This document shows, in pieces, positions 44,810 to 52,250 of a stretch of DNA of 64,000 nt. The first letter of the stretch is position 1. Each line of letters begins with the position of its first letter. The DNA is taken from the NCBI RefSeq assembly GCF_024345995.1, contig NZ_JAGQCE010000012.1, forward strand, positions 1-64,000, in the 5' to 3' direction. The stretch is from Synechococcus sp. Cruz-7E5 (GTDB taxonomy: Bacteria > Cyanobacteriota > Cyanobacteriia > PCC-6307 > Cyanobiaceae). A program made the position numbers and the translations under genes. The notes beneath the pieces are model-generated. The model was not told where the DNA came from and searched no databases. It worked only from the letters and a program-made list of their open reading frames with translations.

Positions 44810-45241
44810 TCAGGCGTGGGTGAGGCTGACGTGAGCGCCAGCAGGGGTGGATGGCGTCAGGGTTGCCCGCGCAAAGAAGAAGCAGGGATCGACCACGTTG
44901 GCCAGATCACCGGCAGCAGGCACGAGCGAACCGCCGCTGATCGTCGCCTCGATCTGACCGCCGGCGGCAGGGATCGCCACGGTGGCGGCCGTCAACCAGG
45001 TGCCGGTGGTGCCGTCCTTGAGCAAGGGCGCCACCTCCAGCACGGCCGTCACCGCTGCGGCGGCACCGGGATGGGAGAAGAGCAGGGAGAAGTTGTCGGT
45101 GGTGTCGAGCGGAACGCTCAGGCGCACGATCTCGGCGCTGACGCGGGTGCGCTCAAACGGATCGGTAGCGCTGTAGTTGATCCAGCCCACCAGCGTGGTG
45201 GCGGCATCGATGAGCTTGTTGCCGGAAGCGGTCATGGTCAT
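44810..45241 (-). CDS. Putative head-decoration or head-associated protein
   Basis: The 143-residue protein follows the capsid gene by 42 nt and is beta-rich (VRLSVPLDTTDNFSLLFSHPG, TAATVAIPAAGGQIEATI). Position directly after the capsid protein is typical for decoration proteins, but I recognise no motif. Confidence 0.55.
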   Translation of the reverse strand: MTMTASGNKLIDAATTLVGWINYSATDPFERTRVSAEIVRLSVPLDTTDNFSLLFSHPGAAAAVTAVLEVAPLLKDGTTGTWLTAATVAIPAAGGQIEATISGGSLVPAAGDLANVVDPCFFFARATLTPSTPAGAHVSLTHA

Positions 45242-45283
45242 GTCCTCAGGGGAAACAGATCGAGCGGTGTGGCCTTCTGGGCC

Positions 45284-46183
45284 TCAGGTGAGGGCGGGGC
45301 CGATGTTGAACAGCCGCCCGATCGCCTTCTGATCGCAGACCGCAAAGCCCACGTACCAATCGACACGGGTGCGGAACACCGGCGCGTCCTGCACTTCCCC
45401 GAAGTCCCGCACCGAGATGCCGTAGCGCCCCTCAAACGGACCCTGCAGGCCGGTCATCTGCTCATCGCCAAAGGCGCAGCAGTAGATCGAGGTGGTGCCG
45501 CCCGCTTCCCCGAAACCGAGCACGTCGTTGCCGTTGGCGTCTTCCTCCAGGCAGAGGATTTCGGTGTCCTCGAACCAGTGGCGGCCGTCCATCACCTGAT
45601 ACAGATCACCACCGGCGGCGCGGCAGGCGGCGCTGATCTGGCGCCGACCTGCCTTGCTGGTCAGCAGCACCTTCTCGCTGCCGTAGGCATTGACGGAGTC
45701 CACCAGGGCCTCCAGCCGGGTGAGCTTGACGCTGCCGGAAGTGTTGTCGACGGTCTGGGGGCCACCGGGGGTGAGCCGCTTGCTGAGGCCATTGAAGGCG
45801 CGTGGGTCAAAGGCGGCATCGCCATTGATCACGGCCGCCTCGAGGGTGAGGCGCATCGAGCGCACCTTCTGCTCAGTCTGGGAAGCCCTGGCCTCAGGGC
45901 CGTTGAGGTCCACGATCGAGCGGTCCACATCGAGATCTCCCCCGAACAGGTGCACGAACTCGGTGTCGTTCTCAACGGCGCCGTAATCACGCCGGTAGCC
46001 CTCATTGACGGCGCGGAAGCCGACGCGGGGCATTTTCTTCTCGACGGCGAACTTGAGAGCACCACCAAGCAGGTTGCGGAAGGGGAGGCGGCTGATCAGT
46101 TGACCTTCGGTGAAGGTCTTGATCACGGCCAGGCGCTCCACCCGCGTCTCGTGTTTGGCAGCCTCGATCAGGGAGAGGCCCAT
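45284..46183 (-). CDS. Major capsid protein, HK97-like
   Basis: This 299-residue protein matches phage major capsid proteins. Features include SLIEAAKHETRVERLAVIK at the start, then ISRLPFRNLLGGALKFAVEKKMPRVGFRAVNEGYR. Next comes HLFGGDLDVDRSIVDLNGPE, then GDAAFDPRAFNGLSKRLTPG, and the later LLTSKAGRRQISAACRAAGG. It would assemble the icosahedral shell. A start at ATG 46264 adds 27 residues; 46183 is preferred because MGLSLIEAAK resembles the family's usual beginning. No protease gene or scaffold gene is next to it. Confidence 0.85.
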   Translation of the reverse strand: MGLSLIEAAKHETRVERLAVIKTFTEGQLISRLPFRNLLGGALKFAVEKKMPRVGFRAVNEGYRRDYGAVENDTEFVHLFGGDLDVDRSIVDLNGPEARASQTEQKVRSMRLTLEAAVINGDAAFDPRAFNGLSKRLTPGGPQTVDNTSGSVKLTRLEALVDSVNAYGSEKVLLTSKAGRRQISAACRAAGGDLYQVMDGRHWFEDTEILCLEEDANGNDVLGFGEAGGTTSIYCCAFGDEQMTGLQGPFEGRYGISVRDFGEVQDAPVFRTRVDWYVGFAVCDQKAIGRLFNIGPALT

Positions 46184-46268
46184 GCTTGCTCCGGGTGTAC
46201 CCAGCAACGTCACCCAGCTATTGCCATCGACAGAAAGGGTTGGGCGCTGGTCAGGGCCCGTCATGGTG

Positions 46269-46325
46269 CGGGGTGGCCTCAAGGGCTGACGCAAGGCGGC
46301 TTCGCCGCCCCTTGACCCCACCCCG
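46269..46325. promoter_or_regulatory. Palindromic element B
   Basis: Outer GGGGTGG/CCACCCC-like arms enclose CAAGGGCTGACGCAAGG-CGGC-TTC-GCCG-CCCCTTG. The element lies between the capsid gene (minus) and the small gene at 46356 (plus), whose ATG follows 31 nt after its right edge. The phrase CAAGGGCTGACGCAAG recurs in element D. Confidence 0.6.
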
Positions 46326-46355
46326 CCCGGCTTTGGGGTCCTTCTCCAGCTCCCC

Positions 46356-46553
46356 ATGGCTTCCGCCTTCCGCCGCGCTGCACTGGAGCGCCACAGCTCT
46401 GAATCCCTCGATCGCATCAGCACGATCTGCCACTCGGCCTGGGTGCCGCTGCCACGGCTCGCAGAGCTGGCCGAGCAGATCCTGTTTGAGCGCCAAGCGG
46501 CGCTGCCGGAGCCGGCTCTCGATCCGGAGCTGCTGGCGCTGCTGCCTTATTGA
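46356..46553 (+). CDS. Small hypothetical protein after palindrome B
   Basis: The 65-residue helical product (AFRRAALERHSSESLDRIST, then LPRLAELAEQILFERQAA) has no known domain. It is divergent from the capsid gene and is preceded by a palindrome 31 nt away. Confidence 0.5.
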   Translation: MASAFRRAALERHSSESLDRISTICHSAWVPLPRLAELAEQILFERQAALPEPALDPELLALLPY

Positions 46554-46627
46554 GCGCAGCTCCCGCCCGGCTGCGGCCGGGCTTTCTCATGCCGGTGGCA
46601 ACAGAGGGCACGTAAGCAGCCCGCGCC

Positions 46628-47368
46628 ATGGCCACTCCAATGACCCCGGAACGGTTCCAGGACCGCTGGGAAGCGTTCAAGGGTGAACCTCAGCAGGTGT
46701 CTGGCATCTGGGGGCTCTATCGCTCGATCGCCGAACTGGAAGGCAGCGGCGACATCCTCGATGAGCAGGCCGCCTGGGCACGCAAGTTCAGCGAGAAGCC
46801 CTCTGCTCCCCCGGCACCAGCAGCACCCAGCGGTGGGCTCGACCCACGGGGGTCTGAGGAGGCCGGCATGGTCGGCCCGAAACTCAAGGCACCGGTGAAG
46901 CCCGGCGATTCCTACCTCCTCGTCAACGACCGCGACGAGGACATGGAGGCCTATGACCACAGTGGCAGGCTCCTCTGGAAGGTGCCGTGCCTGGCGCGAG
47001 GCATCGGGGCCGACAACGAGTGGCGGCGCAAGAGCACCGACACGCCGCCGGGGCTCTACAGGCTCGGCCAGGTGTACGCCGACTACGAGCAGAACCCCAA
47101 CCCCCCACAGAGCCCGACGGCGATGTCATTCGGCTGGTACAGCTTCGACATGGTCGAGCTGGAAAACCAGGAGGCCGGGGCCAGCCGCGCCGGGATCATG
47201 CTCCACGGCGGCGGCTCCGGTTGCGGCTGGCCTGGTGCCTGGGCCGCAAAACAACACCTGCTGCCGACGCACGGCTGCGTGCGGCTGCATAACATCGTCC
47301 TGCGTGACCGGGTGATGCCCCTCTACCGGCAGGGCACCGTCTACGTCGGTGTCTTCCAGGAACCCTGA
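46628..47368 (+). CDS. YkuD-type L,D-transpeptidase
   Basis: The 246-residue protein has a YkuD domain in its C-terminal half. The catalytic motif is THGCVRLHN (cysteine near residue 218), preceded by IMLHGGGSGCGWP with the usual histidine. The N-terminal half is helical and Pro-rich. L,D-transpeptidases cross-link peptidoglycan. No signal peptide is visible, so it may act after release by a holin, or as a virion-associated peptidoglycan enzyme. It is followed by a membrane protein of holin type. Confidence 0.88.
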   Translation: MATPMTPERFQDRWEAFKGEPQQVSGIWGLYRSIAELEGSGDILDEQAAWARKFSEKPSAPPAPAAPSGGLDPRGSEEAGMVGPKLKAPVKPGDSYLLVNDRDEDMEAYDHSGRLLWKVPCLARGIGADNEWRRKSTDTPPGLYRLGQVYADYEQNPNPPQSPTAMSFGWYSFDMVELENQEAGASRAGIMLHGGGSGCGWPGAWAAKQHLLPTHGCVRLHNIVLRDRVMPLYRQGTVYVGVFQEP

Positions 47369-47392
47369 GGGCCGCGCAGGCGATGCGAACCG

Positions 47393-47749
47393 GTGGCAGT
47401 AGAGCAGCAGTCAGCAGGAAGCAGCAGTACCAACGACGCGGGCGGTAAGGCCGGTGTCAGCGGTGGCGCACCCGGGGGTGCAGCGGCATCAAAGAAGACG
47501 ACAGCCCTGAGCCGCTTCGATCGCGAGCGCTTCATCTTCCGGCTGCTCGCCGTTGTCATCCTGATCCAGCTCACGCTTTACAGCGTCGCCACGATGGTCT
47601 GCGGGCGGGTGGCGCTCAGCAACCGCCGCCAGCTGGCTGAGGTCTGCCCCCGCGCCCTCGATCAGGTCGCGGCGAGCTTTGATTCCACCTTGAAGCTGCT
47701 GGTGGCGCTGCTCGGTGGTGCAGCCCTCGAGCGCGGCAGGCGCCCCTGA
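47393..47749 (+). CDS. Holin-like membrane protein
   Basis: The 118-residue product starts with GTG after the YkuD gene. It has a Gly/Ser/Ala-rich N-terminus, one strong helix (FIFRLLAVVILIQLTLYSVATMV, about residues 48-70) and a weaker second hydrophobic segment (LKLLVALLGGAAL). The pairing with a peptidoglycan enzyme fits a holin. Confidence 0.5.
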   Translation: MAVEQQSAGSSSTNDAGGKAGVSGGAPGGAAASKKTTALSRFDRERFIFRLLAVVILIQLTLYSVATMVCGRVALSNRRQLAEVCPRALDQVAASFDSTLKLLVALLGGAALERGRRP

Positions 47750-47783
47750 CGGCGCCGGTGGCTGATCCGCCGGCGGCTGCGGT

Positions 47784-48128
47784 TCAGAGCACGGAGGCGT
47801 TGGAAGGGTTGCTGAAAGCAGGAGGGGTAGAGGGGTGCGTCCGATCAGCAGCAAGGCGCGGATCGAAAAGGCGAAACAACAAGCCCAGGTCTTCTCCCGC
47901 CCAGCTCTCGCCGGTCAGTGCCTCCAGCTTGGTGCGCACGATCTGCTCCAGCTGGGCGCCGTAGCAAGCCTGCAGCAGCGCCGGCAGGTAGGGGTCCAGC
48001 TGGGCAAAGACCAACGGGGCTGCCCTGAGGATGCGGCGCTGCACGAAGCGCTTGGCGATCGGCTTGACGAGAGCCTCGATCAAGCCCAGCAGCAGGAAGG
48101 CGACGGCCAGATCATTCCACCAGCGCAT
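47784..48128 (-). CDS. Small membrane-anchored protein
   Basis: The 114-residue protein has one N-terminal helix (LAVAFLLLGLIEALV, about 7-21) then a soluble helical domain. It overlaps its upstream neighbour by 17 nt. The start ATG is at 48128; longer frames to 48392 are rejected. Confidence 0.5.
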   Translation of the reverse strand: MRWWNDLAVAFLLLGLIEALVKPIAKRFVQRRILRAAPLVFAQLDPYLPALLQACYGAQLEQIVRTKLEALTGESWAGEDLGLLFRLFDPRLAADRTHPSTPPAFSNPSNASVL

Positions 48129-48429
48129 CGTCTCCCTCCTGCTGTTGGCGGGTGAACTGCCCACGGCTGTTCCGTACCGGCGGCAGCGGCAAGCGGCCAG
48201 GTGCAGGGCTGCCTGGGGCAGGACTACCAGCACGGCTGTCCATGAAGTAAGTCGCCGCCGACTGGCCGGCCAGGGCGATGGCGGGCAAGGCCAGTGCCCA
48301 ACGGTGCTCGCACAGCTGAACGTCAGAGGTCCGAACCTCGCAGACGGCAACGAAGGCACCCAAGGCCAGGATCTCGGCACCGACCAGGGCAAGGATCGGC
48401 GCGGTGTTGCTGGCAGGAGCAGGAGCCAT
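48112..48429 (-). CDS. Two-helix membrane protein
   Basis: The 105-residue protein has two hydrophobic segments (about 11-30, ILALVGAEILALGAFVAVC, and 44-60) and a polar Pro-rich C-terminus. It could be a holin or antiholin, given the YkuD gene near by, but the strands differ. Confidence 0.5.
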   Translation of the reverse strand: MAPAPASNTAPILALVGAEILALGAFVAVCEVRTSDVQLCEHRWALALPAIALAGQSAATYFMDSRAGSPAPGSPAPGRLPLPPVRNSRGQFTRQQQEGDDALVE

Positions 48430-48589
48430 CAGCGGGGCGGCAGGAAGGGCAGGCGATGCACCTGCTCTCTCTTGCCAGGAACGAACGGCGTCGGCCCGAT
48501 CGGTGGCGGCTGGCCTGCTGCTTGGCCTTGCTCAGCTTGGCCTCTTCCTGCGTCGAGGCCTGGGGTCGCGCGTCCTACGCGATCAGGCC

Positions 48590-49144
48590 ATGGCCCGCAC
48601 CCCATCCCAGGCCGATGCCCTCTTCCAGCAATTCATGCCCCTCGCTGATTCCATTGCCCGCAGCCTGGCGGCCGGCAGCCGCGTGGTCGAGCTGGAGGAT
48701 GCCCGGCAGGTGGCGCAGATGCAGCTCTGGCTCTCCTGCCGCCAAGTAAGCGATACAGCCTCTGCCCCCGGCTATCTCAGGCGCTGCATCAAGGGCGCCC
48801 TGCTCCATCACCTCCGCGATTACGGCCGCCTGGTCCGCGTCCCGCGGCGTCAGCACGAGAAGGGCGGCCACCCCTGGAGCCACCAGAGCCTGCATGCCCC
48901 CCTGCCTAGCGGCGCCACCTGGATCGATCAGCTGGAGGCGCCCGAGCAGGAGCAGCTGCCGGAAAGCGCCGGCGTGGAAGCCCTGCTGGATCGGCTCCCG
49001 GCTGGCCAGGCGGCGATCATCCGGCTCTCGGTGCTGGAGGGTCATTCCCTCCGCCAGATCGGGCAGCAGCTAGGCATGAGCCCCATGTCGGTGCAGCGGC
49101 ATCGGCAGAGGGGCCTGGCCGCCCTCAAGGCTGAGCTGGCCTGA
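48590..49144 (+). CDS. Small sigma-70-type factor, copy 2
   Basis: This 184-residue paralogue of the 21610 factor has region 2 (LFQQFMPLADSIARSL, YLRRCIKGALLHHLRD about residues 62-78, then RVPRRQHE). A region 4 HTH reads LEGHSLRQIGQQLGMSPMSVQRH. It lacks an N-terminal extension. The open frame extends 62 codons further upstream to 48404, but the ATG at 48590 matches the other copy. It is likely to drive element-specific genes, perhaps via the palindromic/iteron sites near by. Confidence 0.82.
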   Translation: MARTPSQADALFQQFMPLADSIARSLAAGSRVVELEDARQVAQMQLWLSCRQVSDTASAPGYLRRCIKGALLHHLRDYGRLVRVPRRQHEKGGHPWSHQSLHAPLPSGATWIDQLEAPEQEQLPESAGVEALLDRLPAGQAAIIRLSVLEGHSLRQIGQQLGMSPMSVQRHRQRGLAALKAELA

Positions 49145-49153
49145 GGGCCCAGC

Positions 49154-49173
49154 GGGCCGGCTAAGGCCGGCCC
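49154..49173 (+). terminator. Hairpin after sigma copy 2
   Basis: An 8-bp stem GGGCCGGC/GCCGGCCC with a TAAG loop lies 10 nt after the sigma stop codon. No T-tract; it could be a partial terminator. Confidence 0.45.
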
Positions 49174-49190
49174 CAAAACCCCAGAGCGGG

Positions 49191-49253
49191 GTCAAATTCG
49201 GGGAGCAGTCGGACAAATTCAGGGAGCACCTGACCAAATTCGGGGAGCAGTTC
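49191..49253. repeat. Three 21-bp iteron-like repeats
   Basis: Three direct units with exact 21-bp spacing: GTCAAATTCGGGGAGCAGTCG, GACAAATTCAGGGAGCACCTG and ACCAAATTCGGGGAGCAGTTC, at 49191, 49212 and 49233 (consensus NNCAAATTCRGGGAGCANNTN). The spacing is two helical turns, which suits cooperative protein binding. Confidence 0.75.
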
Positions 49254-49317
49254 CGGGAGCTCATCGCCTGGAGGGGGGCTGGCCCCATTGGGGCTGGCGG
49301 TGGGATCGCGCATCATC

Positions 49318-49369
49318 CGCCGGGGCAAGGGCTGCGCGAGTCGCTTCCGCGCCCCTTGCCTTTCCGGCG
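49318..49369. promoter_or_regulatory. Palindromic element C
   Basis: Outer CGCCGG/CCGGCG arms enclose GGCAAGGGCTGCGCGAG-...-CGCGCCCCTTGCC. The ATG of the next gene (49412) lies 43 nt after its right edge. Confidence 0.55.
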
Positions 49370-49411
49370 GTGCTGCTGGCGTCCCATCGCTGCGCTCCGG
49401 CGCCAGGTCCC

Positions 49412-49708
49412 ATGTCCCTCTGGCTCGATTCCCTCTCCCGCGAGGATCCCGTCGCCCTGGTCCACTCCAGCCACCTGGCGCTCACCCGGCTGCTGCGCAC
49501 CCACCGGGGCAAGCCAATCCGCCGCCTCTGGATCGATCACCCCTATGGCGAGGAAGAGATCACCCTGTTGGAAGAGGAGCTGATCCCCGCGATGGAGCAG
49601 TTCCTGGCCCGCATCCAGGAGATCGATGCCGCGCTGGAGGCCACCGCTGAGGCAGAGATCGAGCGGGTCCAGGCCGCGATGGCAACAGAGCCACTGGCTG
49701 CGGCCTGA
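49412..49708 (+). CDS. Small hypothetical protein after palindrome C
   Basis: The 98-residue product has a basic N-terminal half (LALTRLLRTHRGKPIRRLW) and an acidic coiled half (EEEITLLEEELIPAMEQFL). No known domain. The ATG at 49412 is preferred to 49370. It converges on a hairpin terminator. Confidence 0.55.
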   Translation: MSLWLDSLSREDPVALVHSSHLALTRLLRTHRGKPIRRLWIDHPYGEEEITLLEEELIPAMEQFLARIQEIDAALEATAEAEIERVQAAMATEPLAAA

Positions 49709-49716
49709 GCTCACCT

Positions 49717-49740
49717 GGGGCCGGTCAGCACCGGCCCCTT
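49717..49740. terminator. Hairpin between convergent genes
   Basis: A 9-bp stem GGGGCCGGT/ACCGGCCCC with a CAGC loop, followed by TTT on plus. It lies between the convergent genes at 49412-49708 and 49770-49976. Confidence 0.6.
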
Positions 49741-49769
49741 TGGGGCTTTGCCCCCTCAGGCCCCGCCTG

Positions 49770-49976
49770 TCACCAGGGCTTGACCTTGGGCAGGTACGTC
49801 TCCACTTCCGCCTTGCGGATCACCCGCGACTCGTGGTGGTTGCTGATCTGCATCAGGCGGCCACTGATCCTGGCCGTCACGCGCCAAGGGCCCGCTGGCT
49901 CTGACGGCGTTGGCTTCTCACTCAGCACAGGCCCGAGCTGATCACCGGTGACAGCGCCACGAGTAACAGGAGGCAT
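49770..49976 (-). CDS. Small hypothetical protein
   Basis: A 68-residue frame with beta character (ARISGRLMQISNHHESRVIRK, then AEVETYLPKVKPW). No known domain. Its convergence on the hairpin and protein-like composition give limited support. Confidence 0.4.
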   Translation of the reverse strand: MPPVTRGAVTGDQLGPVLSEKPTPSEPAGPWRVTARISGRLMQISNHHESRVIRKAEVETYLPKVKPW

Positions 49977-50058
49977 CAGCGGAGCCGCAAGACGTCAACA
50001 CCCCTTGCCAGCGCCGGCCGTGGCCTGGCAATGGGGCTTGAGCGAACGCCATGCAGCC

Positions 50059-50304
50059 ATGCCCGCCACCATGATCAGCGCCAGATCGATGAAGGCCCCG
50101 GCTCAAGTCGCCCGGGTTCACGCCAAGCCCCGCACCGGCGTCTGGCCCCAGCAGGTGGTCGGCGCACCGGGCGTTGCCTTCTCCGTCGCCATGGCCCCCT
50201 CGCGGGGCAGCTTCGATCGGCAGATGACCAAGACCACGCTCTCCCGCCCGTCACGGGTGCGGCGCACCGGTGGCTGGACCAGCGGCGATCTGCTGCGGGA
50301 CTGA
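50059..50304 (+). CDS. Small basic hypothetical protein
   Basis: The 81-residue basic frame (KPRTGVWPQQ, SRPSRVRRTGGW) is upstream of palindrome D. No domain is recognised. An ATG at 50051 is out of frame; 49948 would give a longer version. Confidence 0.3.
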   Translation: MPATMISARSMKAPAQVARVHAKPRTGVWPQQVVGAPGVAFSVAMAPSRGSFDRQMTKTTLSRPSRVRRTGGWTSGDLLRD

Positions 50305-50342
50305 CCCCCCTGGGGATGGGTCGCGCGGGCTTCCTCATGGTC

Positions 50343-50412
50343 GCCCCACGGGCAAGGGCTGACGCAAGCGGCTCGGCGACAGGCGCCGTCGCCGCCCTTG
50401 CCGTCGCGGGGC
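50343..50412. promoter_or_regulatory. Palindromic element D (nested)
   Basis: Three nested symmetries: outer GCCCC...GGGGC, middle GGCAAGGGC...GCCCTTGCC, inner CGGCGAC...GTCGCCG. The CAAGGGCTGACGCAAG phrase is identical in element B. The ArdC ATG (50443) follows 31 nt after the right edge. Confidence 0.6.
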
Positions 50413-50442
50413 ACCACTCGGGCGTCCCGCGCCTTGCCTTTC

Positions 50443-51387
50443 ATGGCCGCGTCCAAGTCCCGCTCTCGCAAAACCTTCGCTGGCCCCACGGCCGAGGAGA
50501 AGATCGTCGCCTCCTTGATCGAGCTGCTGGAGGCCGGCTCCGCCCCCTGGCGGCGGCCCTGGGATAGCAGCGGTGGCGGCCACCACGTCAATCTGATCTC
50601 AGGCCATCGCTACCGCGGCGCCAATCCGATCCTGCTCACCCTCGGCATGCACATCCGGGGATCCGCCACCCCGTTCTGGTGCGGCTTTGCCGAGGCCAGG
50701 AAGCTCGGCATCTTCCCCCGCAAGGGCAGCAAGGCGGTTCACATCCTGCGGCCCCAGCTCCACAGCCGAGAGGAGCCCGGAGAAGGCGGTGAAGTCACCC
50801 TGCGCAGCTGGGCCAGATACCGGCCGGTGGCGGTCTTCAATGCCGCCGATCTCGAGGGCGAAGCCCTCGCCGGCCTGATTGAAGGGCGCAAAGCAGCAGA
50901 AGGCGTTGAGGCCAAGCCAGAGCCCCAGCGCCTGGAGGCGGCCGAGGCCATGCTGGGTGCCTGGCCGGTGCCGGTCAGCTTTGGGGGGGATCGCGCTTGT
51001 TATCTGCCGGGCATCGATCGGATCCAGCTTCCAGATCGCGCCAGCTTCCATTCGCCTGCAGCGTTCTGCGCCACCTGGGCCCATGAGCAGATCCACTCCA
51101 CCGGCCATGAGTCCCGCCTGAAGCGTGATCTGGGCGGTGCCTACGGGAAGGCGCGCTATGCCCGTGAGGAGCTGGTCGCCGAGTTGGGGGCGGTGCTGCT
51201 GGGTGATCGGCTGGAGATCGGCAGCGAGATCGAGAGCCATGCCGCCTATCTGGGCCACTGGATCGAGCTGCTCAAGGAAACGCCCAAGGTGCTGTTCCAG
51301 GTGCTCAGCGAGGCGCGGCAGGCGGCAGATCTGATCTGTCCAGAGGGGCCATCATCTCGGGATTCAGGGTATTGCTCTATTGCTTGA
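50443..51387 (+). CDS. ArdC-type anti-restriction protein, copy 2
   Basis: This 314-residue protein has the N-terminal ssDNA-binding domain (EEKIVASLIELLEAGSAPW, then SGHRYRGANPILL) and C-terminal zincin domain (HEQIHSTGH, HExxH, about residues 215-223; AREELVAELGAVLLGD). It is closely similar to copy 1 at 18450 but lacks that copy's inserted repeats. Palindrome D is 31 nt before its ATG. It converges with the DISARM operon: an anti-restriction gene next to a restriction-like system is noteworthy. Confidence 0.88.
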   Translation: MAASKSRSRKTFAGPTAEEKIVASLIELLEAGSAPWRRPWDSSGGGHHVNLISGHRYRGANPILLTLGMHIRGSATPFWCGFAEARKLGIFPRKGSKAVHILRPQLHSREEPGEGGEVTLRSWARYRPVAVFNAADLEGEALAGLIEGRKAAEGVEAKPEPQRLEAAEAMLGAWPVPVSFGGDRACYLPGIDRIQLPDRASFHSPAAFCATWAHEQIHSTGHESRLKRDLGGAYGKARYAREELVAELGAVLLGDRLEIGSEIESHAAYLGHWIELLKETPKVLFQVLSEARQAADLICPEGPSSRDSGYCSIA

Positions 51388-51452
51388 GATCAGTAGATCT
51401 ATTGCCATTCAAGCAACCTTGCCTGATTATATTATTACCCCAAAGCCTCTCC

Positions 51453-52250
51453 TCAGGCGGCAATTTCAAGAGGCAAGAAAAGGCCTTGGTCAACGGCCAT
51501 GGAGAATTGCTTCTGAATCTCCTGCACCCTTGGGGCGGATTTTGTCAGCCATCCAGCCTCAAAGTTATGACGCTGCGCCGTTTCACTGAAGTTGGCGCTG
51601 GTCACAAGGGCTTTGGCATCAGGTGTTGTTGCATCAGCAATGACAATTTTGGCGTGCTGGTAACAACGCTCAGCCGATCCTGAGATCAGCCGTCGGTCCA
51701 CATAGGCATGGGGTTTGGCTGGCCAAGGCCAGACTTCCCGGTTGAACCATGTTGAGATCGTCGCCAGGGGGTCAGCACCAAGGCGATCCTCAATCTGCTT
51801 GGGGTGGAAGAACAGGTCGACACGGTTCAGCTGACCATGGGCCAAGCGATCGGCAATGGAGGCGAACAACGCGCGAAACTCGCTGCTGAGGCCGATGTTG
51901 TAGGTGGCGATCAGCAAGCTGCAGCGGGCTTCGCTGATGAGTTGAGCCACCGTGGCAAACGTGTCGGCCGTTTTGGCATGGAGCGGATCCGGGCCCGACC
52001 AGACAAAGCTCCAGGCGTTTCGTTCCCTCTGGAGAGCGTCCTGGGTATCGGCGAGGCGATCCAGCAACAACGCCATGAGGCGGGGATGGGCCCCCTCTCG
52101 CACCATCTCCACCAGCAGTGGCTCGAGCTGAAGGCGGATGGCTTCGCTGTGAGTGGAGAGCAAGCCCTGCCAACTGGTGGGCGTGTAGTTCAGACGGCGG
52201 AGATCGGTAGCAACTGCCCGCAGTGTCTGAGCTGGCAGCGTGAGGCTCAT
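51453..52250 (-). CDS. drmC: DISARM component DrmC (phospholipase-D domain)
   Basis: This 265-residue protein has one HKD motif, HAKIVIAD (about residues 205-212, H-x-K-x4-D), and later SANFSE, as in PLD-superfamily DISARM components. The helical first half has no motif. DrmC is non-essential in DISARM. It starts with an ATGA overlap on the drmB stop, and is the last gene of the operon. Confidence 0.88.
   Translation of the reverse strand: MSLTLPAQTLRAVATDLRRLNYTPTSWQGLLSTHSEAIRLQLEPLLVEMVREGAHPRLMALLLDRLADTQDALQRERNAWSFVWSGPDPLHAKTADTFATVAQLISEARCSLLIATYNIGLSSEFRALFASIADRLAHGQLNRVDLFFHPKQIEDRLGADPLATISTWFNREVWPWPAKPHAYVDRRLISGSAERCYQHAKIVIADATTPDAKALVTSANFSETAQRHNFEAGWLTKSAPRVQEIQKQFSMAVDQGLFLPLEIAA

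Noticed and set aside
44759-46315. Plus-strand frame of 518 codons
   Set aside because: It is antisense to the major capsid gene and the decoration gene; its length is due to high GC content.
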